A stretch of 45,600 nucleotides of DNA, taken from positions 1 through 45,600 of the forward strand of contig CADCDY010000032.1 in NCBI GenBank assembly GCA_902800245.1, in the 5' to 3' direction. The notes below the pieces were generated by a model. It was not told the DNA's origin, did not search any database, and saw only the letters and a program-made list of their open reading frames with translations. The DNA comes from an uncultured Prevotellaceae bacterium. Lineage in GTDB: Bacteria; Bacteroidota; Bacteroidia; Bacteroidales; Bacteroidaceae. Below, piece after piece: positions 23,573 to 30,722 of the stretch. How positions within the stretch are numbered: position 1 is the stretch's first letter; every line of letters starts with the position of its first letter. The translations under genes and the position numbers were made by a program.

Positions 23573-24931
23573 CTAGTGGAGTTGCCCTGTTGCTTGTTTG
23601 TACTCCAGGAGTTTGTTGTGATAGTCGGCAAAGGCATCGGTATGCTTGTCGAGCGACTGCTGGTAGAGCAGCTGTGCTTCGAGTAGGTCTGACATGCGTG
23701 AGGTGCCGGCACGATAGTAGTCGCGGTGCAGACGGAGGTTCTCCTCGGCTTGTTCGATGCTGCGCTGAGCGAGCTGGAGTTGCTGGCGGGCTTCCTGGAC
23801 ACCATTCCAGGCGTTCTGCATACGGATCTTCAGCAGTTCGGCATTGTCCTCTAACTGCTCCTGTGCCTGCTGAAGGTCTATCTTGCGGCGCTTGATGGCG
23901 TGGGAGCCGCCCCACCAGTCGCTGATAGGCACACTGACGGTGGCGAACAGCATGCCGAAGGTGTGATTGTTGTCGAGCAGGTTGTGGTAGTTGTAGCCTG
24001 CACCCACGGCAACTGTTGGCAGATTCTGAGCGACGGCCAGTTTCTTCTGTAGATTGGTAGCCTCGACCTGTTTGCCTAACAACTGATACTCGGGGAGGTT
24101 TTCTAATTGACAATTGACAATTAACAATTGACAATTATTGGCATCCGCCTCCTTTTCCGCAGCAGAATGGTCAATGACAAACGACGTATCGCGCAGGCCA
24201 CAGTATTGCGAGAGCAGGAGGCGGATGATGGAGATGCCGTTCTGCAACTTCAGTCGCTGACTCTGGAGGTCATTCTGGCGCAGTTGTACCTGTAGCAGGT
24301 CGTTGCGCATGGCCAAACCGGCGCGCACGGCGACGTCGACATCCTTATGGATGCCGGCCAACAGGGTATCGACAGCATCGACGGTCTTCAGCTTCTCCTG
24401 CAGCGAGGCTAACTGCCAGAAATATTGCTCGGCAGTTTTCTCGACCTCGTTTTCCGACAATTGTAACTGGAGACGGCTTACGTCTTCACCCACTTTGGCG
24501 AGTTTGTTGCCGTTGATAATCTGACCACCAGCAAAAACGGGCTGCACAGCCATCAGCGAGCCGATGGTACCATTCTTCATCATCGAGATGCTGATGGGAT
24601 TGAACAAGGCTGCAAGCGCCTCGGCAGGCAGCATCTGTGCCAGACTGGCCCCCAAATCAGGGGAAATCATCTCTGAAGGATTGACGGTGGTCTGCGCCAT
24701 ACCGCGGTTGGCATTAAACCACAGGCCCGTGCCGCTGACATTAGGAAAGTATTTGGTAAACGCTTCCTTGCGCTGCTGGTGGGCGGCGTCGATGCCATGC
24801 CGTGCATTACGGATGGCGATGTTGTTGTGGAGGGCAGAGTCCTTGAGCTGCTGGAGGGTGTAGGTGCGCTGGGCGGTTGCTATGACACAGCAACAAAATG
24901 AACCAGCTATGATTGCTAATATCTTTTTCAT
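23573..24931 (-). CDS. TolC-family outer-membrane efflux protein
   Basis: The 452-residue product has a signal peptide (MKKILAIIAGSFCCCVIATAQ) then TYTLQQLKDSALHNNIAIRNAR, the usual TolC start. Two long coiled-coil repeats follow (EVEKTAEQYFWQLASLQEKL; DLQQAQEQLEDNAELLKIRMQ), with YYRAGTSRMSDLLEAQLLYQQS near the end, the conserved TolC motif. NNCQLLIVNCQLEN at about residues 266-279 is encoded by a family A repeat (24103-24138). It is the last gene of the operon, starting 2 bases after the pump gene, and supplies the outer-membrane duct of the tripartite pump. Confidence 0.9.
   Translation of the reverse strand: MKKILAIIAGSFCCCVIATAQRTYTLQQLKDSALHNNIAIRNARHGIDAAHQQRKEAFTKYFPNVSGTGLWFNANRGMAQTTVNPSEMISPDLGASLAQMLPAEALAALFNPISISMMKNGTIGSLMAVQPVFAGGQIINGNKLAKVGEDVSRLQLQLSENEVEKTAEQYFWQLASLQEKLKTVDAVDTLLAGIHKDVDVAVRAGLAMRNDLLQVQLRQNDLQSQRLKLQNGISIIRLLLSQYCGLRDTSFVIDHSAAEKEADANNCQLLIVNCQLENLPEYQLLGKQVEATNLQKKLAVAQNLPTVAVGAGYNYHNLLDNNHTFGMLFATVSVPISDWWGGSHAIKRRKIDLQQAQEQLEDNAELLKIRMQNAWNGVQEARQQLQLAQRSIEQAEENLRLHRDYYRAGTSRMSDLLEAQLLYQQSLDKHTDAFADYHNKLLEYKQATGQLH
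24103..24138 (-). repeat. Family A repeat inside tolC
   Basis: CTAATTGACAATTGACAATT-type units on the + strand; on the coding strand they read NNCQLLIVNCQLE in frame. Confidence 0.85.
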
Positions 24932-24933
24932 AA

Positions 24934-27900
24934 TTACTTAGTACTAACTTTCCAATAAATGACGGGTAGCATGGTGACTACCATGATGAGCGAGCCGATG
25001 CCACCGGCGAAGATGGTGACACCTACGGGCATCCAGAACGATGACTGGGCGATGATCATCGGCACCACACCGACAGCAGTGGTGGCCGTGGTGAGGAAGA
25101 TGGGCACCATGCGGCGCTTGCCAGCCTCGTAGGCCGCCTGCTTTACAGCTTCGCTCTCACCTCTCACCTCTAACCTCTCACCTCTTAAAAGATTGTTGGC
25201 GTGCTCGAAGATGAGAATCTCGTTACGCATGATCATTCCCATCAGCGTGATGAGTCCGAAGATAGAGGTGAGCCCGAGGGCGCGGTTCATCAGTCCGAGA
25301 CCGATCAGCGCACCAGGCGTCATCAGCGCCAGGGCGACCATACAGATGGTGGTGATGCCATACCGCTTGAAATTGAACAGCAGGAAGAAGAACACGATGA
25401 CCTCCGCAATGGCAATACCGCCAAAAATCTGTGGCAGCGCCTCGTCGCCGTATTCTATCTCGCCGCCCACCTCGGTGCGGACACCCTGAGGCAGTTCGAT
25501 GTCCTCCTGCATCACGCGGGCAATCTCTTTCTCGATAGGAGCGGTATAGACGCCTTGTGCAAACTGGGCTGTAATGGTGATGCAACGCTCGCCACCACGA
25601 TGCATGATGCGGCTCTCGCTCCACTTGGGCTGCACCTTGGCAATCTGGCGCAGGGGGACGGTGGAGTTAGTTGACAATTGAGAATTGACAATTGACAATT
25701 GAGAGCCAGCAGCAGAAACCAATGATGCTGGCGAGGCGATGCCCAGGTTGGCGATATCCGAGAAGGTCATGTCGGTATCGTCCTTAACGACGATGGGCAG
25801 CTCGTAGTTGCCCTCCCATATCTGTCCCACACGCAGGTCGGAAGACGTGGCACTGAGCGCCAGCTGGGCGGTGGTGCGGGTAATACCCAACTGCGCCGAC
25901 GTCACGGGGTCGAGTTCGACGTTGATGATGGGGTAGGGCTGGAAATAGTCGGTATGTACCCACTCCAGTTCCGGCATCTGGCGCATACGCTCCATCAACC
26001 GCTCGGCCACCACATGCAGCGAGTCGAGATTGTCGCCATAGAAACGATATTCCAGCTCGTTCACCTCCAGATAGTCCAGTCGCTTGAACTTCACGTAGGC
26101 ATTGGGGAACGCCTCGCTGAGCTGTGGTTGATACCGGGTCAGGAGGTCGAGCGTGGCCTTGTCGCTCTGCGTGTTGACGATAAATTGTGCATAGTTGTTG
26201 CCAGCCATCTGAGGCGCGTAGGCATCCATGAATCGGGGTGACGAACAACCAATGAAACCTGTGATACTCGTGATGCGATCGTCTTTTTCGAGGACGTGGC
26301 GGACGGAATCGGCCACCACACGCGTCTCTGCCATTCCTTTACCGTCAGGTAGGAATATCTCCACGGCAAACTGGTCGCGGTCAGCGTATGGGAACAGGCG
26401 AATTTTCAGCGTGGGGGCGATGAGGCACGACAGCAGGATGACCGCGATACCACCACAGATAGTCATCATAGGATGTGCAAAGGTCCAGTCGAGCACCTTA
26501 TCGTATGTGCGCTGCACCCATTTGGTAATTTTATTACCATCGGTGCTCACCTTATCAGGCTTGATGATACGTGTCTCCAAGAACGGAATCACCGTGACGG
26601 CCAGCACCAGCGACACCATCAGATTGATGGTGATGGTGACAGGGAAGTCCTCCAGACAGTCGTGGAACATGCCCTTCATCGTGATGAGGAAGGGATAGAA
26701 GATGGCACAGATGCAGATGGTGGCCAGCAGCATCGGCATGAAATACTGACGTGCCGACTCGATGGCGGCATCGAAGGGTTTGAACCCTTTGCCCAGATAC
26801 TCTAAGTAGCCGTCGATGACCACAATGGAGTTATCGACAATCATTCCCAGCACCACAATCAGTGCCGCCAACGTTACGATGTTCAGTTCGATGCCCATCA
26901 TATACATGATAGCCACGCTGACGAATGTGCTGAGCGGGATGGTGATGGCCGCCACGATGGCCGAACGGATGGGGAACAGCACCATCATGACCAGGATAAT
27001 GATTAGCATCGAGATGAGCAGGTCGCGCAGGAAGTCGCTCACACTCGTGGCTACCACTTTAGGCTTGTCGGCAATGCGGGTGACGTGTACGTCGTCGGGA
27101 AGTTCCTCAGCAGCGAAACTGCTGAGCACACGTTCCACCTCCAGTCCGTACTGCACCACGTTATTGCCAGGCGTCATCTCCATCGACAGCAGCACACAAG
27201 GATGTCCGTCTTGTTCGATACGGCTCGACATCGGTTCGTACTCGCGCACCACACGGGCCACATCACGAACGCGGGTCACCTTGCCCGTTGCAGGGTCGGA
27301 GAAGATAATCTGGTTGGCAATCTCCTCCTCGCTATTCTCCTGAGCCTCTACGTGGATGGGTATCTGCTGGTCGTCGTCGCTTATCGAGCCACTCATGGTG
27401 GTAATGTCCTGAGCCTGCAATCGTGAAAAAAGCATCTGTTGACCAATGCCGTAGGCCTGCAGGCGTTGGCGGTCGACATAGAGACTGATCTGCTCCTTCT
27501 GTTCTCCGAATAGCTTAACATTCGCCACCGATGGAATACGACGCAAGCGGTCGGAGAGGTCGTCGCTGTACTGTTTCAGTTCGCGATAGCTGCGCTGGTC
27601 GCTCTCGATGGCGATAAGCAGGGCCGAGGTGTTACCAAAGTCATCGTTTACCACGATGGCCAATACACCACCTGGCAACTGTGCCTTGAAGCCGTTCAGG
27701 CCGTGTTTGATTTTCGACCACACCTCGTCCTTGTTGTTCACGTCGTCGTTCAGTCTTACCATCACAATACACATGCCGTTCTGCGACTGTGTGGTAGTTT
27801 TCACGCGGTTCACTTCGCCGAAGGTAAAGAGGTAGCGCTCCAACGGACGAGCCACCTGCTGCTCCACCTCTTCGCTGGTGGCACCAGGATATACCGCCAC

Positions 27901-28050
27901 CACTACCCCTTGCCGGATGGTGGCATGGGGGAATTCGTCCTTCGGCATGATGTACATGCCGTAGATGCCCATCACAAACAGGATGCCTACGATGAGCAAT
28001 GATATCGAGTAATGCTCCAAAGGCCATCGGAGCCAGTTTACGTTCTTCAT
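24934..28050 (-). CDS. RND-family inner-membrane efflux pump (AcrB/MMPL-like)
   Basis: The 1,038-residue product is full length for an AcrB/CzcA-type pump. It starts at ATG 28050; the upstream TTG frame is only repeat sequence. The layout is the duplicated RND plan: a first helix ISLLIVGILFVMGIYGMYIMP, a large periplasmic domain (VYPGATSEEVEQQVARPLE), helices 2-6 with the TM4 motif VVLGMIVDNSIVVIDGYLEY, a second periplasmic domain, and helices 8-12 (LITLMGMIMRNEILIFEH). Two in-frame repeats lie within: SQLSIVNSQLSTN (family A, 25670-25702) in the second periplasmic domain and LLRGERLEVRGES (family C, 25154-25187) in the cytoplasmic loop. Paired with the adaptor upstream and TolC downstream. 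Substrate is unknown. Confidence 0.92.
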   Translation of the reverse strand: MKNVNWLRWPLEHYSISLLIVGILFVMGIYGMYIMPKDEFPHATIRQGVVVAVYPGATSEEVEQQVARPLERYLFTFGEVNRVKTTTQSQNGMCIVMVRLNDDVNNKDEVWSKIKHGLNGFKAQLPGGVLAIVVNDDFGNTSALLIAIESDQRSYRELKQYSDDLSDRLRRIPSVANVKLFGEQKEQISLYVDRQRLQAYGIGQQMLFSRLQAQDITTMSGSISDDDQQIPIHVEAQENSEEEIANQIIFSDPATGKVTRVRDVARVVREYEPMSSRIEQDGHPCVLLSMEMTPGNNVVQYGLEVERVLSSFAAEELPDDVHVTRIADKPKVVATSVSDFLRDLLISMLIIILVMMVLFPIRSAIVAAITIPLSTFVSVAIMYMMGIELNIVTLAALIVVLGMIVDNSIVVIDGYLEYLGKGFKPFDAAIESARQYFMPMLLATICICAIFYPFLITMKGMFHDCLEDFPVTITINLMVSLVLAVTVIPFLETRIIKPDKVSTDGNKITKWVQRTYDKVLDWTFAHPMMTICGGIAVILLSCLIAPTLKIRLFPYADRDQFAVEIFLPDGKGMAETRVVADSVRHVLEKDDRITSITGFIGCSSPRFMDAYAPQMAGNNYAQFIVNTQSDKATLDLLTRYQPQLSEAFPNAYVKFKRLDYLEVNELEYRFYGDNLDSLHVVAERLMERMRQMPELEWVHTDYFQPYPIINVELDPVTSAQLGITRTTAQLALSATSSDLRVGQIWEGNYELPIVVKDDTDMTFSDIANLGIASPASLVSAAGSQLSIVNSQLSTNSTVPLRQIAKVQPKWSESRIMHRGGERCITITAQFAQGVYTAPIEKEIARVMQEDIELPQGVRTEVGGEIEYGDEALPQIFGGIAIAEVIVFFFLLFNFKRYGITTICMVALALMTPGALIGLGLMNRALGLTSIFGLITLMGMIMRNEILIFEHANNLLRGERLEVRGESEAVKQAAYEAGKRRMVPIFLTTATTAVGVVPMIIAQSSFWMPVGVTIFAGGIGSLIMVVTMLPVIYWKVSTK
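25154..25187 (-). repeat. Family C repeat inside the RND pump gene
   Basis: CTCTCACCTCTCACCTCTAA-type units, in frame, coding LRGERLEVRGESE in a cytoplasmic loop. Confidence 0.65.
25670..25702 (-). repeat. Family A repeat inside the RND pump gene
   Basis: TTGACAATTGAGAATTGACA-type units; the coding strand reads SQLSIVNSQLSTN in frame. Confidence 0.85.
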
Positions 28051-28083
28051 AATTGTCAATTATCAATTATCAATTGTCAATTA
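28050..28083. repeat. Family A repeat between adaptor and pump genes
   Basis: AATTGTCAATTATCAATTAT-type units fill the whole 30-base gap between the adaptor stop and the RND start. Confidence 0.85.
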
Positions 28084-29145
28084 GAAAATCACCTTAGTTC
28101 CTTCACTGAGTTTCTGGTAACCCTCTGTGGCAATGCGATCACCGATGCTTAGACCATCGATGACACTTACATAATTGCCCTGTGTCTGACCGATAGTCAC
28201 AGTTGTCCGATGTGCCGTGCTGTCCTTGTCCACCGTCCATACAAACAGGCTGCCATCGGCCTGACGACCGGTACTCACCGTCGGACGACTGGTACTCACC
28301 GTCGTCTTCTGTACTGCTGTCACAGGAATCATCTTGCTGCCAATGGCTTGTGATCCGTCAGAGATAAAACGAACCGATGCCACCATGCCAGGCAACAGTT
28401 TCCGATTGCCGTTTGCCACATTAATTCTTATATCGTACGTGTGTGTCAGCGCATCAGCCTGCACGCCTTTCTCTATGCGGCCTCCTTGATAACTGCCATT
28501 GATGGCTTCTACCGAAATACTTGTTGGAGTAGTGACATTGATGCCTCCTATCTCTGCTTCAGGGACAGCTACTTTCACCTTGACCGTTGAGATGTCGAGG
28601 ATGCTCACCACAGCCTGTGACGGTAATGCCGTCTCACCTGTTCCTATCAGCTTCTTGCCGATGATGCCACTAACTGGAGCTATCAGCCGGCAGTCGGCCA
28701 GGTTCTTCTTCGCTACCTCTAATTGCGACTTGGCCTGAGCTACCTTGCTCTGTATTTCTACCCACTGCACCTCGGGCAGTGAACCATTGTCGTGCAGCAT
28801 CTTGTAGCGCGCCAAAGCATCGTTGGCCTGCGTCATCTGCGCCTCAGCACCACTCAGCACGTTGCGGGTTTGTGTGTCGTCCATCTCAGCTATCAACTGA
28901 CCTTTGCTGACAGTCTGACCTTCGTTCACCAGCATGCGTTTCACCACGCCCATGCCCGTGAAGCTCACCGCCGTCGCTTCGCGTTCTTCCACAATACCCA
29001 CATACGTCTGGGCGTTATCCACCATACCTGGTGACACCACCAGCGTTTTCACTCTCGTCGGAACCTTCACGTTCGGTTCCTTCTTGTTACTACAGCTAAC
29101 AGCTAACAGCCAACAGCCAATTGCTAACAATAATACTTTTTTCAT
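28081..29145 (-). CDS. Efflux RND periplasmic adaptor (HlyD/AcrA family) lipoprotein
   Basis: The 354-residue product starts at ATG 29145, downstream of the promoter core at 29169-29176, which excludes the longer frame. The lipoprotein signal peptide MKKVLLLAIGCWLLAVSC is mostly encoded by a family B repeat (29092-29130). The biotinyl-lipoyl-like half is VGIVEEREATAVSFTGMGVVKRMLVNEGQTVSKGQLIAEMDD, followed by a helical hairpin (AEAQMTQANDALARYKMLHD), the second lipoyl half LIAPVSGIIGKKLIGTGE, a beta-barrel and a membrane-proximal domain (RIATEGYQKLSEGTKVIF). It bridges pump and TolC and heads the operon. Confidence 0.92.
   Translation of the reverse strand: MKKVLLLAIGCWLLAVSCSNKKEPNVKVPTRVKTLVVSPGMVDNAQTYVGIVEEREATAVSFTGMGVVKRMLVNEGQTVSKGQLIAEMDDTQTRNVLSGAEAQMTQANDALARYKMLHDNGSLPEVQWVEIQSKVAQAKSQLEVAKKNLADCRLIAPVSGIIGKKLIGTGETALPSQAVVSILDISTVKVKVAVPEAEIGGINVTTPTSISVEAINGSYQGGRIEKGVQADALTHTYDIRINVANGNRKLLPGMVASVRFISDGSQAIGSKMIPVTAVQKTTVSTSRPTVSTGRQADGSLFVWTVDKDSTAHRTTVTIGQTQGNYVSVIDGLSIGDRIATEGYQKLSEGTKVIF
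29092..29130 (-). repeat. Family B repeat forming an adaptor signal peptide
   Basis: CAGCTAACAGCTAACAGCCA-type units on the + strand; the coding (-) strand gives the hydrophobic LLAIGCWLLAVSC core and lipobox of the adaptor lipoprotein. Confidence 0.75.
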
Positions 29146-29168
29146 AACAAAATGACTTATTATGGTTG

Positions 29169-29176
29169 CAAAATTA
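29169..29176 (-). promoter_or_regulatory. Promoter core TAATTTTG for the efflux operon
   Basis: CAAAATTA on the + strand; 23 bases ahead of the adaptor ATG on the - strand. Confidence 0.7.
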
Positions 29177-29295
29177 ATCCAAAATCGACTATTATTCATG
29201 TCTGTTTTCACTTCGTTTTTTATCAATTCTACACAAAGATTCCAAAACAAACATAATTTGCGCCAAATAAAACATGAAAAACGGGAAATAATCAT

Positions 29296-29303
29296 TATCT
29301 TTG
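29296..29303 (+). promoter_or_regulatory. Promoter core TATCTTTG for the AraC regulator, within a shared 22-base identity
   Basis: Bases 29288-29309 are identical to 30299-30320 ahead of the next secreted-protein gene. Only four bases separate the core from the ATG at 29308, so the transcript may be leaderless. Confidence 0.65.
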
Positions 29304-29307
29304 CAGC

Positions 29308-30204
29308 ATGAAACAGCATGAAGAAGTAACATTTCAGACATTAACAGACAATGAGGATGTCCAGATTGGCTATTCTGACAATGACATCGTCGTGGTTGAC
29401 AGTATCCAGCAGTTTACCGAAACGAGAACCGCCCATGTGTCGATGAATGCCGTTGTTATCTGCACCAGCGGCAGAGTACAGGCTCAGATGAATGGCATAC
29501 AGATGGAACTGCATAAGAACCAGGTGGCTGTCATACCTCAGAACGTCACGGTGACCGATGTGATGATAAGTCCTGATTTCAATCTGAAGGCAATGTTCCT
29601 CACCAACCGCATCCTGCAGAGTTTCTTGCACGAAAAAATGAACATCTGGAACGACATGATGTATATCCATCGGCAACATGTCGTAACAATGGATGAAGAC
29701 GAGATTCTCTTCTACACCCATTTCTACGACATGCTGACACTGGCTATCGAGCGGGGTAAGGAGAATCCTTATCACACAGAAATCATCCAGGCCCTGCTCC
29801 GTTCGGCCATCCTCGGTCTTTGTGGCGCAATGAAGTGGATGCTGTCAGCCGATAATCAATTATCAATTGTCAATTCTCAATTATCAACTGGGGAAAGCCA
29901 TTTCCAGCGCTTCCTCGACCTGTTACACTCCAACGATGTGAAACGTCAGACGGTAGAAGCATATGCTAACGAGCTTTGTATCTCTCCCAAATACCTCACG
30001 GTCGTCTGTAAGAAGAACTCTGGGAAGACAGCCAACGAGTGGATTACGGAACATGTATTAGAGGACATCCGCTACTATCTGAAGCAGACCGACTTCAGCA
30101 TCAAGCAAATTTGTGACCGTCTCGGTTTTCCTAACCCATCCTTCTTCGGCAAGTACGTCAAGGACCACTTCGGAATGACACCGATGCAGCTAAGAGAACA
30201 ATAA
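29308..30204 (+). CDS. AraC-family transcriptional regulator
   Basis: The 298-residue product has an N-terminal cupin-like sensor part (MNAVVICTSGRVQAQMNGIQMEL, IPQNVTVTDVMISPDF) and a C-terminal AraC double helix-turn-helix: VEAYANELCISPKYLTVVCKKNSGKTANEWI and FSIKQICDRLGFPNPSFFGKYVKDHFGMTPMQLRE. The linker contains DNQLSIVNSQLSTG, encoded by a family A repeat in frame (29851-29889). It is transcribed divergently from the efflux operon and upstream of a secreted-protein pair whose promoter has the same 22-base core, so it may regulate either or both. No ligand can be inferred. Confidence 0.9.
   Translation: MKQHEEVTFQTLTDNEDVQIGYSDNDIVVVDSIQQFTETRTAHVSMNAVVICTSGRVQAQMNGIQMELHKNQVAVIPQNVTVTDVMISPDFNLKAMFLTNRILQSFLHEKMNIWNDMMYIHRQHVVTMDEDEILFYTHFYDMLTLAIERGKENPYHTEIIQALLRSAILGLCGAMKWMLSADNQLSIVNSQLSTGESHFQRFLDLLHSNDVKRQTVEAYANELCISPKYLTVVCKKNSGKTANEWITEHVLEDIRYYLKQTDFSIKQICDRLGFPNPSFFGKYVKDHFGMTPMQLREQ
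29851..29889 (+). repeat. Family A repeat inside the AraC regulator gene
   Basis: ATAATCAATTATCAATTGTC-type units encode NQLSIVNSQLSTG between the sensor and DNA-binding domains. Confidence 0.85.
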
Positions 30205-30306
30205 GACATTTCACTTAAAGTAAACGACGGACTGCCGCCAAATGAGAATTTACTGAAAAAAATAACCGTTTCGTTGAAAAGATTTGGTGAATGCTCCGAT
30301 AATCAT

Positions 30307-30314
30307 TATCTTTG
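30307..30314 (+). promoter_or_regulatory. Promoter core TATCTTTG for the secreted-protein pair
   Basis: TTTG at 30283-30286 is 20 bases upstream, matching the TTTG-N19/20-TAnnTTTG plan. Surrounding bases 30299-30320 duplicate those at 29288-29309. Confidence 0.75.
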
Positions 30315-30341
30315 CAGCATCATTACAAACGATTAGGCGAT

Positions 30342-30722
30342 ATGAAGAAGATTTTAATGTTATTGACAATGCTGGTAGGGACGCTGACGGTGCAGGCCGG
30401 GGACTATACCTACCTGACTTTTGAGACGACGGACGGGGCGAAGGCTTCGGTATCCGTTGCTTCGGACGTTACGCTGACCATCAGCGGTACTACCCTGACG
30501 GTGGGCTCGCAGTCGTTCACACTGACGAACCTGAGCAAGATGTATTTCTCGACATCGGACGAAACGACGGGCATCGAAACAATTGAGAATGGACAATTGA
30601 CAATTGACAATTCCACCGACATCTACGACCTGCAGGGCCACAAGGTTACGAAGGACCAGATGCGGAAGGGCGTGTATATCGTGAAGACAAATAGTAGGAC
30701 TTATAAAATGGTGGTAAGATGA
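30342..30722 (+). CDS. Small secreted protein with C-terminal GxYIxKT tail
   Basis: The 126-residue product starts at ATG 30342, 28 bases past the promoter core. It has a signal peptide (MKKILMLLTMLVGTLTVQAG), a beta-rich middle (YTYLTFETTDGAKASVSV, SQSFTLTNLSKMYFS) and a Prevotella-type terminal module (IYDLQGHKV, KGVYIVKTNSRTYKMVVR). The IENGQLTIDNST stretch is encoded by a family A repeat (30580-30612). Its stop overlaps the next start by 4 bases (ATGA), so the two are translationally coupled. Function is unknown. Confidence 0.75.
   Translation: MKKILMLLTMLVGTLTVQAGDYTYLTFETTDGAKASVSVASDVTLTISGTTLTVGSQSFTLTNLSKMYFSTSDETTGIETIENGQLTIDNSTDIYDLQGHKVTKDQMRKGVYIVKTNSRTYKMVVR
30580..30612 (+). 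repeat. Family A repeat inside the small secreted-protein gene
   Basis: ACAATTGAGAATGGACAATT-type units, in frame, coding IENGQLTIDN. Confidence 0.75.
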
